Source: Microbispora corallina (GTDB taxonomy: Bacteria; Actinomycetota; Actinomycetes; Streptosporangiales; Streptosporangiaceae). Taken from it: a stretch of DNA of 64,000 nt. Location of the stretch: the NCBI RefSeq assembly GCF_016863035.1, contig NZ_BOOC01000003.1, positions 434,001 to 498,000 on the forward strand. The letters run 5' to 3'. The position numbers and the translations under genes were made by a program. Shown here in pieces: positions 56,621 through 64,000 of the stretch; the first letter of the stretch is position 1; each line of letters begins with the position of its first letter. The notes under the pieces were generated by a model. The model was not told where the DNA came from. It saw only the letters and a list, made by a program, of their open reading frames with translations, and did no database searches.

Positions 56621-58042
56621 ATGGACGGGATCTCTGGTCGTCATGTCGTCGTGGTGGGCGCGGGCATCGCGGGACTGGCCGCGGCCCTGCATCTCCGGCG
56701 CGGGGGGACGGGCCCGCGGGTGACCGTACTCGACGGCGCCTCCCGCATCGGCGGCAAGCTGCACATCACCGAGGTCGCGGGCGTGCCGGTCGACGAGGGC
56801 GCGGAGTCGATGCTGGCCCGGCGGCCGGAGGGCAAGGAGCTGGCGCGGCTGGTGGGCCTCGGCGACGAGCTCGCCGACCCGGGCACCACCCAGGCCTCCG
56901 TCCTGTCGCGCGGGTCGCTGCACCCGATGCCGGCCGGCCAGGTGATGGGCGTCCCGTCCGACCTGCTCGCGCTCGCCAGGTCGGGCGTGATCTCCCCGGC
57001 CGGCGTCGCCCGGGCCGCCCTCGACCAGGTGCTGCCCGCGTCGCCGATCACGACGGACGTCTCCGTGGCGGCGTACGTCCGGGCGCGGCTGGGCGGCGAG
57101 ATCGTCGACCGGCTGATCGAGCCGCTGCTCGGCGGGGTCTACGCCGGCCGGTCCGACCAGCTGTCGCTGGAGGCGACCATGCCCCGGGTCGCCGCCGCCG
57201 CCCGGACGGAGCGGTCGCTGCTGGGGGCCGCCCGGGCCATCGTGGCGGACGCGCCCGCGGACGCCGGGCCGGTCTTCACCACCGTCAGGAGCGGCCTCGG
57301 CGCGCTGCCGCCCGCCGTGGCGAAGGCGTCCGGCGCCGACGTCCGCACGGGCGTCACCGTGCGCGACCTGGTCCGCACCCTGGAGGGCTGGCGGCTGGTC
57401 ACCGGCCCCACTCGGGACGAGGAGGTCGTCGACGCGGACGCCGTCGTCCTCGCCGTGCCCGCCCGCCCCGCCTCCCGGCTGCTGAGCCGCGAAGTTCCGA
57501 AGGCGGCCGCGGAGCTGGCGCGGATCGAGTACGCGAGTGTGGCGATCGTCACGCTCGCCTATCCGAGGACGGCCTTCCCCGAGGCGCCGTCCGGCAGCGG
57601 CTACCTGGTCCCGCCGGTCGAGGGCCGCCCGGTGAAGGCCGCGACGTTCAGCACGGTGAAGTGGCCCCACCTGGCGGAGGCGGACCGCAACCTCGTCGTC
57701 GTACGGTGCTCCATCGGCCGCCTGGGGGAGGAGCAGGTGCTCCAGCGGGACGACGCCGAGCTCGTGGCTCTCGCGATGAACGAGATGACCGAGGTCATGG
57801 GGGTGCGCGGGCTGCCGCTCGACACCCGGGTCACCCGGTGGGGCGGCTCGCTCCCGCAGTACGACGTCGGCCACCTCGACCGCGTCGCGCGGGTCCGCGC
57901 GGAGATCGCCCGCCACCCCGGCCTGGCCGTCTGCGGGGCCGCCTACGACGGCCTCGGCATCCCGGCCTGCGTCGCCACCGGCCGTACGGCGGCCCTGCGC
58001 GTCCTGGAGCACCTCGAGGGGCTCGCGGCGGCCTCCGCCTGA
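56621..58042 (+). CDS. hemY: Protoporphyrinogen/coproporphyrinogen III oxidase (CgoX/HemY)
   Basis: A 473-residue FAD enzyme. The N-terminal dinucleotide site reads [19 protein letters not shown], then [12 protein letters not shown] and [14 protein letters not shown]; the end has [20 protein letters not shown], where FAD is bound again. In actinobacteria, with HemQ next door, this enzyme oxidises coproporphyrinogen III to coproporphyrin III, so CgoX is the better functional name. ATG 56621 follows a weak TAACTT box at 8 nt. The 225-bp gap to the divergent DUF4349 gene contains no other gene. Confidence 0.93.
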   Translation: MDGISGRHVVVVGAGIAGLAAALHLRRGGTGPRVTVLDGASRIGGKLHITEVAGVPVDEGAESMLARRPEGKELARLVGLGDELADPGTTQASVLSRGSLHPMPAGQVMGVPSDLLALARSGVISPAGVARAALDQVLPASPITTDVSVAAYVRARLGGEIVDRLIEPLLGGVYAGRSDQLSLEATMPRVAAAARTERSLLGAARAIVADAPADAGPVFTTVRSGLGALPPAVAKASGADVRTGVTVRDLVRTLEGWRLVTGPTRDEEVVDADAVVLAVPARPASRLLSREVPKAAAELARIEYASVAIVTLAYPRTAFPEAPSGSGYLVPPVEGRPVKAATFSTVKWPHLAEADRNLVVVRCSIGRLGEEQVLQRDDAELVALAMNEMTEVMGVRGLPLDTRVTRWGGSLPQYDVGHLDRVARVRAEIARHPGLAVCGAAYDGLGIPACVATGRTAALRVLEHLEGLAAASA

Positions 58043-58146
58043 CCAGCTCGGCGGCCCCTGACGGGCGTGGCCTCCTGGAGCGTTCTGGAGGCCCCCGCGG
58101 CCAGGCCGGGCGGCGGACCGGCCGCCCGTACGGGCACAATGGAGCC

Positions 58147-58848
58147 ATGACCGAGCGCACCCCGAGGCCCAAGGCACGCGACCTGAACCAGGTGATCCGC
58201 TACACGATGTGGTCGGTGTTCCGGCTGCGCGACCAGCTGCCGCAGGGACGCGAGGGCGTCGCCGCCGAGGTCGAGGAACTGCTCGCCCAGTCGGCCGGCA
58301 AGGACGTGGTGACCCGGGGCTGCTACGACGTCGCCGGGTTCCGCGCCGACGCCGACTTCATGTTCTGGTGGCACGCCCCCTCCGCGGAGGACCTGCAGGA
58401 GGTCTACACCCGGTTCCGCCGTACGGCCCTGGGCCGCGCCGCCGAGCCCGTGTGGTCGGCCATGGCCCTGCACCGGCCGGCCGAGTTCAACAAGTCGCAC
58501 ATCCCGGCCTTCCTGGCCGAGGAGGAGCCGAGGGGCTTCGTGTGCGTCTACCCGTTCGTCCGGTCGCTGGAGTGGTACCTGCTGGAGGACTCCGAGCGCC
58601 GCACCATGCTCGCCGAGCACGGGAAGATGGCCCGCGACTACCCCGACGTGCGGGCAAACACGGTCGCCTGCTTCGCGCTCAACGACTACGAGTGGATGCT
58701 CGCCTTCGAGGCCGACGAACTGCACCGCATCGTCGACCTGATGCGTCACCTGCGGGGCGCGGAGGCGAGGCGGCACACCCGCGTCGAGATCCCCTTCTAC
58801 ACCGGCACCCGCAAGCCGGTGGCGGAGCTCGTGGCGGCCCTGCCGTAA
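58147..58848 (+). CDS. hemQ: Coproheme decarboxylase (ChdC/HemQ)
   Basis: Decarboxylates coproheme to haem b with peroxide, the last step of the coproporphyrin-dependent pathway. 233 residues of the chlorite dismutase-like fold. Tyr135 in [12 protein letters not shown] is the residue that forms the catalytic radical in the family, and His158 in [14 protein letters not shown] is the proximal haem ligand; FMFWWHAPS and [10 protein letters not shown] are other conserved blocks. CACAAT (58135-58140) stands 6 nt before the ATG, pointing to leaderless transcription. It lies 104 bp behind hemY. Confidence 0.95.
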   Translation: MTERTPRPKARDLNQVIRYTMWSVFRLRDQLPQGREGVAAEVEELLAQSAGKDVVTRGCYDVAGFRADADFMFWWHAPSAEDLQEVYTRFRRTALGRAAEPVWSAMALHRPAEFNKSHIPAFLAEEEPRGFVCVYPFVRSLEWYLLEDSERRTMLAEHGKMARDYPDVRANTVACFALNDYEWMLAFEADELHRIVDLMRHLRGAEARRHTRVEIPFYTGTRKPVAELVAALP

Positions 58849-58961
58849 CCGCTGGGAATCCGGACATCTCGGCGAACCGTGCGCGAAATGTCGGAAACGG
58901 CTTTGATGGCCGCCGTTCTTTGCCATACTGTGACCACGCATCAAGGTCTTTGTGAGGCAGA

Positions 58962-59555
58962 GTGTCGAGCCGACTGGCACGTTCCAGGGGGCGCCGCCGC
59001 AGGAGGCGGGCCCGTCCACGCGTCGTCGAGGTGTCCCTGGGGGTGGCCGCCTTCACGGTCGGAGCCCTCGCGGTGGCGGGTCCGCTGACCCACCGGGACG
59101 CCGGGCCGTCCCGTCTGGTCGCGGCTCCCAAGCCGAGCCCGGCGGGGGAGCTGACCGTCGCGAGCGTGGAGACGGGCGCCAAGGCCGACTCCGCCGACGC
59201 CGGGAAGGCCGTCAAGAACGAGAAGAAGGCGTCGGGCCCGTCCAGGTACACCGACGCGACGGCCGCCGCCTACTTCAGGGGCAGGTGGAACGACCACGCG
59301 TCCAAGCGGGTCAAGGACATCCGCACCACCGGCCGCTACCTGCGGATCTACACGAACCTGCCGGAGGACGCCGGCAACTCCAAGGACGCCATCACGCTGT
59401 GCAAGCGGGGGCTGGAGTACCTGTCCGAGCGCGGGGAGGCCAACCCCGTGGTGTTCGTCCAGGCCAAGTTCGGCGAGAACGGCAACCCGGTGCTCGCCAA
59501 CGTCCTCGGCCCGGACGACTCCGACTGCCGGGTCACCCACCCCAAGCCCAGGTGA
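58962..59555 (+). CDS. Unrecognised membrane-anchored or secreted protein
   Basis: A 197-residue protein, family not recognised. The N-terminus is extremely Arg-rich (ARSRGRRRRRRARPR), followed by one hydrophobic helix (VSLGVAAFTVGALAVAGPL) without a clear cleavage site, a Lys/Ala/Ser linker, and from about residue 95 a compact domain: YTDATAAAYFRGRWNDHA, IRTTGRYLRIYTNLPEDA, ITLCKRGLEYLSERGE and VVFVQAKFGENGNPVLANV, with one Cys near each end that could pair. A type II anchored outer-face domain is the most likely topology. GTG 58962 follows GAGG; CATACT at 58924-58929 with an upstream TTGATG is a possible promoter. Convergent with msrB. Confidence 0.75.
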   Translation: MSSRLARSRGRRRRRRARPRVVEVSLGVAAFTVGALAVAGPLTHRDAGPSRLVAAPKPSPAGELTVASVETGAKADSADAGKAVKNEKKASGPSRYTDATAAAYFRGRWNDHASKRVKDIRTTGRYLRIYTNLPEDAGNSKDAITLCKRGLEYLSERGEANPVVFVQAKFGENGNPVLANVLGPDDSDCRVTHPKPR

Positions 59556-59565
59556 CCCGGCCGCG

Positions 59566-59967
59566 TCACTCGGCGGGCCGCAGCGTCAGGCAGACCGAGT
59601 TGATGCAGTAGCGGTCGTCGGTCGGGGTGGGGTAGCCCTCGCCGTGGAAGACGTGCCCGAGGTGGGAATCGCAGCGCGCGCAGCGGACCTCCACCCGCCG
59701 CATGCCGAGCGAGTCGTCCTCGAGCAGCGTCACCGCGTCCGACTCGCTGGGCTCGAAGAACGACGGCCACCCGCAGTGGGAGTCGAACTTCGCCTCCGAC
59801 CGGAACAGCTCGGCGCCGCAGGCGCGGCAGGAGTACACGCCCACCGTCTTGGTGTCGACGTACTCGCCGCTGAAGGGCCGCTCGGTCCCCGCCAGCCGCA
59901 GGACGCGGAACTCCTCCGGCGACAGCTGGACCCGCCACTCGGCGTCGCTCTTGATGACCTTGTCCAT
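59566..59967 (-). CDS. msrB: Peptide-methionine (R)-S-oxide reductase
   Basis: Reduces the R form of methionine sulfoxide in proteins. 133 residues with the full MsrB pattern: two zinc-binding CxxC pairs (Cys47/Cys50 in SCRACG, Cys96/Cys99 in RCARCD), HCGWPSFFEP, GHVFHGEG and the catalytic Cys121 in RYCINSVCL. ATG 59967 gives the usual MDKVIKSDAEW start; the in-frame start at 59985 adds only six residues. Its position close to hemQ is conserved in actinobacteria. Confidence 0.95.
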   Translation of the reverse strand: MDKVIKSDAEWRVQLSPEEFRVLRLAGTERPFSGEYVDTKTVGVYSCRACGAELFRSEAKFDSHCGWPSFFEPSESDAVTLLEDDSLGMRRVEVRCARCDSHLGHVFHGEGYPTPTDDRYCINSVCLTLRPAE

Positions 59968-60378
59968 GTCCACCAGCCTAAGCACGGGGCCCCTCTCGGG
60001 GATTACGTAACGGGAACCGCCGGACCGCGTGGGATCTTCCCGGGGGACTTCTTCCCCGGCGAGGCATCCTTTCGCCGGTCTTCCTGCGTCTTCTCAGGTG
60101 AGGAGGCAGATCGTCCTTCCGTGAGGGAGGGGTCGGCCCGTCCCGCCGTCGGCGCGGCGATGCACCCGACCCGTGCTGGACGCCCGCCCGGCGGCTGGGG
60201 GCGCCGCGCGAGCGCGGCCTCGTCGTGGTCCGTTCCGTCGCGGGGCGGCGCGCCAGCGCCGCCGCCAGCCCGCGACCACGAGACGGCGCCGGACATCGGG
60301 CGCCCTCGTGGGAGCTCCCGGTCCGGCCGCCGTTGGCAGCCCGGGACGGGCCACGACTTCACGGGTAGGGTCCTCATC
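59968..60378. other. Gap without a supported gene
   Basis: About 410 bp between msrB and the LigD-type gene. Open frames exist on both strands, one Lys/Pro-rich on the minus strand, but none has a ribosome site or a recognisable family. The only signal is TAGGGT at 60366-60371, a probable -10 box 7 nt before the ATG at 60379. Confidence 0.4.
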
Positions 60379-61395
60379 ATGGCTTCGCCCTACATCGAAC
60401 TCGAGGTCGGCGACCGGGTCGTCAAGGTCACCAACCCGGACAAGATCTACTTCCCGGCCATCGGGGCCACCAAGCGCGACCTGGTGGAGTACTACGTGAG
60501 CGTCGGCGAGGGGGCGCTGCGCGCGCTGCGGGACCGGCCGACGTACCTCAAGCGGCACCCCGACGGGGTGGAGTCCGAGGCCATCTACCAGAAGCGCATG
60601 CCCAAGCACCCCGAGTGGATCGAGACCGTCACCGTGCGGTTCCCCAGCGGGCGGTCCGCGGACGCGTTCTGCCCGACCGAGGTGGCCGGGCTCGCCTGGT
60701 GCGCCAACCTGGGGACGATCGACTTCCACCCCTGGCACGCCCGCCGCCCCGACCTGGAGCACCCGGACGAGCTGCGGATCGACGTCGACCCGCAGCCGGG
60801 CACCTCGTTCGAGGAGGCCCGCAAGGTGGCGTTCACGGCCCGGGAGGTCCTCGACGAGCTCGGCATGACCGGCTTCCCGAAGACCTCCGGCAACAGGGGG
60901 ATCCACATCACCGTGCGGATCGAGCCCCGGTGGACGTTCACCGAGGTCCGGTACTCCGCGATCGCGTTCGCCCGGGAGGTCGAACGGCGGGCCCCCGGCC
61001 TCGCGACCACCGCCTGGTGGAAGGAGGAGCGCGGGGAGAAGGTCTTCATCGACTTCAACCAGAACGCCAGGGACCGCACGGTCGCCGGGGCCTACTCGGT
61101 GCGGGCCCGGCCGGACGCCCTGGTCTCCGCGCCCGTGACCTGGGAGGAGCTGGCCGACTGCGATCCCCGCGACTTCGACCTCCGCACCATGCCCGCGCGC
61201 TTCGCGAAGCTGGGCGACGTGCAGCGGGCCATCGACGACCGGTCGTACGCGATCGACACGCTGCTGGAGTGGTTCCAGGCCGACGAGCGGGGCGACATGC
61301 CGTACCCGCCGAACTATCCGAAGATGCCCGGCGAGCCGATGCGCGTGCAGCCCAGCAGGGCGAGGCCCTCTAGCACGGGAAATGATGTCGGATGA
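60379..61395 (+). CDS. Stand-alone LigD-type DNA polymerase domain (archaeo-eukaryotic primase family)
   Basis: A 338-residue protein matching the polymerase domain of bacterial LigD, which fills gaps and adds ribonucleotides at broken ends during non-homologous end joining. Motifs: NPDKIYFPAIGATKRDLVEY at the start, YLKRHPDGVE, FHPWHAR, the catalytic Asp-x-Asp at 135/137 in ELRIDVDPQP, the primase SGNRGIHI motif, and the third metal Asp in VFIDFNQNARDRTVAG (near residue 224). No ligase, nuclease or Ku gene is beside it, so it acts as a separate subunit, as in many actinomycetes. Leaderless transcription is likely. Confidence 0.92.
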   Translation: MASPYIELEVGDRVVKVTNPDKIYFPAIGATKRDLVEYYVSVGEGALRALRDRPTYLKRHPDGVESEAIYQKRMPKHPEWIETVTVRFPSGRSADAFCPTEVAGLAWCANLGTIDFHPWHARRPDLEHPDELRIDVDPQPGTSFEEARKVAFTAREVLDELGMTGFPKTSGNRGIHITVRIEPRWTFTEVRYSAIAFAREVERRAPGLATTAWWKEERGEKVFIDFNQNARDRTVAGAYSVRARPDALVSAPVTWEELADCDPRDFDLRTMPARFAKLGDVQRAIDDRSYAIDTLLEWFQADERGDMPYPPNYPKMPGEPMRVQPSRARPSSTGNDVG

Positions 61396-61459
61396 CCTGT
61401 CGTACCTTCTAGCACAGCGCTCACTCGCCCGATAACCCAGACCGGTTGTTTCCCGGCGC

Positions 61460-61567
61460 TTGGGTTACTTAGCCGCGTCTTTCGTGCTGACCAAAGGCGC
61501 GATCTCCGCGTGGCTGGCCGAACTCAAGGAGTCGCAGGCGCCCGGAACCGTACTCACTCGCTACCGC
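61460..61567 (+). pseudogene. N-terminal fragment of a tyrosine integrase
   Basis: A short stretch reading TKGAISAWLAELKES and QAPGTVLTRYR resembles the SAM-like core-binding domain of phage or plasmid tyrosine recombinases (typical wording AWLAELAESRAPGTVRTRYR). It breaks off abruptly at about 61,567, where amidase-like sequence begins in another frame. No catalytic domain follows. It marks an old integration or deletion junction. The assignment is from pattern memory over only about 25 residues. Confidence 0.4.
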
Positions 61568-62131
61568 ATGGCTCGACATCGGCTACCCGCATCGGAAGGT
61601 GTTCGTCGGCCGCGGCCGCACCACCTCCCCGCAGCGAACGGACCCTGTCTCAACTCCGGCCACTACGCCGTGCTCGGCCTCGTCGGCAACGCGGGCCTGG
61701 TGGAGCCGAACGACGCCATGCTGCTCGGGATCCTCGACCCGATCGCCTGGCTGCGCCGTGAGGGCGCCGCCGGGCACGAGATCAAGGGCCACCGTGACGG
61801 CTACTCGACCGACTGCCCCGGCCCGAAGCTGTACGCCTGGGTCAAGGCCGGCGCCCCTCGCCCCGGCGGTGATCCTGACCCGCCCCCGGAGCCGCCGGCG
61901 CCGCCGTGGCCCGGCCGGCTCCCGCAGTACCCGCCGCTCACCGTCGGCGACGACGTGCAGACCTGGCAGCAGCAGATGCGCCGCCGCGGCTGGGACATCG
62001 AGGCCGACCGGATGTACGGCCCGGACTCCCGCGACGTCGCGATGCGGTTCCAGGCCGAGAAGGGCCTCGACGTCGACGGCGTCGTCGGTGAGCACACCTG
62101 GCGGGTCGCGTGGGAGGCCCCGATCACCTGA
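61566..62131 (+). pseudogene. Frameshifted, 5'-truncated endolysin: amidase plus peptidoglycan-binding domain
   Basis: From 61566 one frame reads WLDIGYPHRKVFVGRGR; a second frame then takes over with NGPCLNSGHYAVLGLVGNAG, IKGHRDGYSTDCPGPKLYAW. Joined, these make the C-terminal two thirds of a phage-type N-acetylmuramoyl-L-alanine amidase (late zinc-site His in GHRD, Cys in TDCPG). The start and the first zinc ligands are gone, so it is inactive. A Pro-rich linker and an intact peptidoglycan-binding domain follow (LTVGDDVQTWQQQMRRRGWD, MYGPDSRDVAMRFQAEKGLD, DGVVGEHTW). The TTG-started frame running through 61460-62131 joins the integrase and amidase pieces but reads the middle in the wrong frame. 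Confidence 0.65.
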
Positions 62132-62182
62132 GACGTGGCCGCCGGTTGGATCGGCGGCCCTGCCCTCCAACGGAGGTAGCAC

Positions 62183-62383
62183 ATGAAGATCGGTTCCTGC
62201 GCGAAGGCCATCGTGTCCGCGGCGTCCGCGGGCCTCGCGGCGTTCGTCACCGCGATGGGCGACAACGTCGTCTCGCAGGGCGAGTGGGTCACGATCGGCC
62301 TGGCCGTGCTCGGGGCGCTCGGCATCGCATACGTCGTGCCCAACGCCGCTCAGTCCGACCCGTCATCGCGCACGCGCCCGTAG
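62183..62383 (+). CDS. Holin-like small membrane protein
   Basis: A 66-residue protein with two hydrophobic helices (AIVSAASAGLAAFVTAMGD and EWVTIGLAVLGALGIAYVVP) joined by a short GDNVVSQGEW turn and a polar tail. This is the layout of holins found behind endolysins in actinobacterial phages and prophages (VV-x-x-x-EW and a final VPN are typical). It lies 51 bp behind the broken amidase, and GGAGG stands 7 nt before the ATG. Probably a surviving piece of a phage lysis cassette. Confidence 0.65.
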   Translation: MKIGSCAKAIVSAASAGLAAFVTAMGDNVVSQGEWVTIGLAVLGALGIAYVVPNAAQSDPSSRTRP

Positions 62384-62429
62384 CCGCTGGGCGCTCCCCG
62401 CCGTACCGTGAGAGCGCCCAGGGACACGC

Positions 62430-62463
62430 ACGCCCCCGTCCTCCCCCGGGAGGGCGGGGGCGT
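62430..62463. terminator. GC-rich hairpin after the holin-like gene
   Basis: ACGCCCCC-GT-CCTCCC pairs with GGGAGG-G-CGGGGGCGT around a two-base turn. It follows the stop at 62383 by about 45 bp and is the probable terminator of the lysis remnant. Confidence 0.6.
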
Positions 62464-62565
62464 CGCTGTGCCCGGGGCCAGTTGGGCCTGTCGGGCTTTA
62501 GGAGAGCAAATTCCGCCCAAACTCGCTGATGGGGAGCCCGCACGCTGAAATCCGAATTTTCCCTC

Positions 62566-62594
62566 TTGCGCCCAATGCCAGCGTGTCGCATGCT
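62566..62594 (+). promoter_or_regulatory. Possible promoter of the small secreted protein gene
   Basis: TTGCGC (62566-62571) and CATGCT (62589-62594) are separated by 17 bp, with a start expected near 62601, about 30 nt before the ATG. The surroundings are distinctly AT-richer than the rest of the window. Confidence 0.35.
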
Positions 62595-62630
62595 TGATCC
62601 ACACGCGTTCCGCAGAGCAATGGGGGAAGA

Positions 62631-63002
62631 ATGAATAAACTATTCAAGACCCTGGTCCGAGGTGCAAGTGTCGCGGCATTGGTAGCGGGCGTAAGCACGG
62701 TCGCTGCCTTACCGGCGAGCGCGGACAGCACGAGCTGCACCGTAACCACCAGCTACTGCAGCACGGCCATCATCCCCTCGTGGGTTGGGCGGAACTACAT
62801 CAAATGGAATCTCGATTCCAGCGTCTCAGGAATAGGCTGTAGCTGGGAGGTATGGGACTATCAGACCGGCGTTCTCGTCGGGTCGGGGAGAATAGGCGCA
62901 TTCCGGCACGGTAGCGGGCAGATTAACGGGCTCTACGGTCTTTACTGGATGCAACTGTACAATTGCGGGCCTTCAGCATTCGGCTGGATCAGCAACCAGT
63001 AA
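62631..63002 (+). CDS. Small secreted protein, family not recognised, with a TTA codon
   Basis: A 123-residue protein: clear signal peptide (FKTLVRGASVAALVAGVSTV, ending ALPASADS near residue 33), then a mature domain of about 90 residues rich in Trp, Tyr, Gly and Ser with four Cys (TSCTVTTSYCS, GIGCSWEVWDY, LYNCGPSAFG) that could form two disulphides. I do not recognise the fold. GGGGGAAGA precedes the ATG. Codon use differs from the neighbours: CTA, AAA, several GTA/AGA-like codons and a TTA at codon 27, which in streptomycete-like genomes makes expression depend on the bldA tRNA. This suggests foreign origin, developmental control, or both. Confidence 0.75.
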   Translation: MNKLFKTLVRGASVAALVAGVSTVAALPASADSTSCTVTTSYCSTAIIPSWVGRNYIKWNLDSSVSGIGCSWEVWDYQTGVLVGSGRIGAFRHGSGQINGLYGLYWMQLYNCGPSAFGWISNQ

Positions 63003-63205
63003 CGAGCCGGCCGACAATTCCTGCCTGACCTGATTCTCCGGACTTCGAACAGGTGATGGGCGTTCCCTGGAGGCTCACCGTCGACGCGATCGCGGATCAC
63101 GCTCCGGGCGGCCGCGCGGTTGCGCCGCTAGCCTGGCCGCTGGCTTCGATCGCCCCGATCGAGCGCGCCCGTGGCGCATGAGCTCCGGCCTAAGGGGCAG
63201 CGCAT

Positions 63206-63235
63206 GGCCCCGGTCCTCTTCAGAGGGCCGGGGCC
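63206..63235. terminator. Hairpin in the 402-bp gap 63003-63404
   Basis: GGCCCCGGTCCTCT (63206-63219) pairs with AGAGGGCCGGGGCC (63222-63235) with one T-G pair, followed by a T-containing GCTCTTCGCTTTG tail on the plus strand. It looks like a terminator, although the next upstream stop is 200 bp away. No gene or tRNA is seen in the rest of this gap. Confidence 0.5.
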
Positions 63236-63404
63236 GCTCTTCGCTTTGCGGCATCGGGTTGTTCAGGAGGGGCCTGAGCACTGTCAGCAAGCACGCCCCG
63301 CCTCCGAGTGGACCGCCCGGGGCGAGGATCCGGGCAATCTGGCATGGCGGTGACCCGCTCCCTTCTGCGCCCCGCTCCCCTGCAAACTAGAGGGGCGCTT
63401 CATC

Positions 63405-63776
63405 GTGTTCCATCAGGTGTTCGATACCGGCCGATGCTCGCCCCCGCCCCCCGGCAGCCCATACCGGGTCGACACCTACACCCCGGTCCAGTCGCCGCGG
63501 CCGGTCGAGGTCCTCATGGACGACGACACCTGGGCGGCGGCGATGCTGTACTCCTGGTCCCCGGGTCGGCGATACCTGGCACACGATGATCTCTGGCGGT
63601 CGGCCGACCTGCTGCGTACGTACCACACCGCAGTCATCTACTCCCGGGCCGCGCTCCGGACTGTCTCGGACAAATGGTGGGAGGCGCAACAGCAACCGGC
63701 GGCAGACGCGACCGGAACGCAAAGGCCTCCCCGGCGGCGTGAGCAGCCGGGGGCCGACACCAGCCCCCTTGTGTGA
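63405..63776 (+). CDS. Unrecognised accessory protein
   Basis: A 123-residue soluble protein: Pro-rich start, then YRVDTYTPVQSPRPVEVLMD, DDTWAAAMLYSWSPGRRYLA and TYHTAVIYSRAALRTVSDKW, ending in a polar Arg/Pro/Gln tail. The middle part (a short beta strand, WAAAMLYSWSPG turn, strand) is reminiscent of small barrel proteins encoded near integrated elements in actinomycetes, but I cannot name a family. GTG 63405 is preceded by AGAGGGG at about 9 nt. Its neighbours are phage remnants and an HTH gene, so it belongs to the accessory region. Confidence 0.6.
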   Translation: MFHQVFDTGRCSPPPPGSPYRVDTYTPVQSPRPVEVLMDDDTWAAAMLYSWSPGRRYLAHDDLWRSADLLRTYHTAVIYSRAALRTVSDKWWEAQQQPAADATGTQRPPRRREQPGADTSPLV

Positions 63777-63832
63777 GGTAACCAGCCCGAGAGGTGCGGT
63801 GTGTCCACTCCGCACGGTAGAACGCTTGCAGT

Positions 63833-64000
63833 TCATGCAGTGGTGCGCGGAGCCAACTGAGAGATCCGCTGGTGCGACAGGCGGAGCGCACCGCCGGCGT
63901 CGCGGGTGGTCCACCCCTTATCGGTCAGGATGCGCGCGGCTTGGCGGACCGCGTCCCGCTCGGCCTGCTCGGCATAGGCGCGTGCGACGCGCGCTTCGGT
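63833..64000 (-). CDS. C-terminal end of a helix-turn-helix protein (runs off the window)
   Basis: On the minus strand 55 codons are open from the window end to TGA 63833-63835: AERDAVRQAARILTDKGWTT, RDAGGALRLSHQRISQLAP and a short tail. The end of helix 1, KGWTTRDAGGALRLSHQRISQL, is a typical HTH (R-D-x-G-x-x-L-x-L-S-x-Q-R-x-x-Q-L), as at the C-terminus of HicB-like antitoxins and small phage or TA regulators. The 5' part and any partner gene lie outside the window. Confidence 0.6.
   Translation of the reverse strand, partial: TEARVARAYAEQAERDAVRQAARILTDKGWTTRDAGGALRLSHQRISQLAPRTTA

Noticed and set aside
60003-60380. Lys/Pro-rich minus-strand frame that looked like a Ku-type tail
   Set aside because: No ribosome site, weak codon bias, and no Ku core domain; similarity is only compositional.
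61396-61470. tRNA or att site as insertion point for the phage remnant
   Set aside because: No cloverleaf, no GTTCGAATC-like T-loop and no flanking direct repeat could be seen.

Overview
The window is about 64 kb of very GC-rich chromosomal DNA from an actinomycete, most likely a member of the Streptosporangiaceae. This is inferred from the GC-dominated codon use, frequent GTG starts and families typical of that group (DUF3710, DUF3159, DUF3000, DUF6879, F420-dependent enzymes, a PemK remnant). From memory, the backbone follows the conserved actinobacterial order known from the Mycobacterium tuberculosis dut-to-msrB region: dut, DUF3710, OB-fold, DUF3159, two RCK proteins, APC transporter, TrmA/RlmD-like methylase, dxs, RNase D, DUF3000, hemE, hemY, hemQ, msrB. 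Accessory genes interrupt it.

1-10.6 kb: the end of a hypothetical gene, a repeat-bearing gap, otsA, DUF4235, a short rickettsial/archaeal-type valS, an AI-2E-family exporter, then dut, DUF3710, OB-fold and DUF3159 ending in a perfect bidirectional terminator. Two overlapping TrkA/RCK genes follow on the minus strand. 10.6-15.1 kb: a KimA-like potassium transporter divergent from the RCK pair and coupled to an Fe-S RNA methylase, then a lipid- or membrane-anchored GH18-like protein lacking its catalytic acid. 15.2-22.9 kb: an F420-type oxidoreductase, the hen1-pnkp RNA-repair operon, mug, and two DUF6879 paralogues, one broken by a stop codon.

22.4-32.4 kb: a padR-DUF1707 operon, a YdjM-like membrane hydrolase, aconitase acnA behind a dense promoter with two TamR-like boxes and an iron-box-like palindrome, a fragment of a PemK/MazF toxin, and an ABC exporter with two ATPases and one very large FtsX-type permease. 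32.6-37.4 kb: a sugar ABC importer (lipoprotein, single-domain ATPase, permease) plus its ROK repressor, with likely ROK operators upstream and a 19-bp hairpin after the binding-protein gene. 37.4-42.5 kb: secreted zinc peptidase, dxs, cationic amino-acid permease, LysE-type exporter.

43.1-53.7 kb: a secreted protein made of two esterase units of which only the second keeps its catalytic residues, a fadA-fadB beta-oxidation operon under paired TetR-like operators, a large secreted alpha/beta hydrolase, and VOC, RNase D and DUF3000 genes. 54.2-61.4 kb: the coproporphyrin-type haem genes hemE, hemY/cgoX and hemQ/chdC, a DUF4349 lipoprotein, msrB and a stand-alone LigD polymerase-domain gene.

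61.4-64.0 kb is accessory and decayed: an integrase-like fragment, a frameshifted endolysin amidase with an intact peptidoglycan-binding tail, a holin-like gene, a secreted small protein with a rare TTA codon, an unknown gene and the end of an HTH gene leaving the window. Many start codons lie 6-8 nt behind a TAnnnT-like hexamer, so leaderless transcription looks common here. No tRNA, rRNA, CRISPR array or complete insertion sequence was seen.
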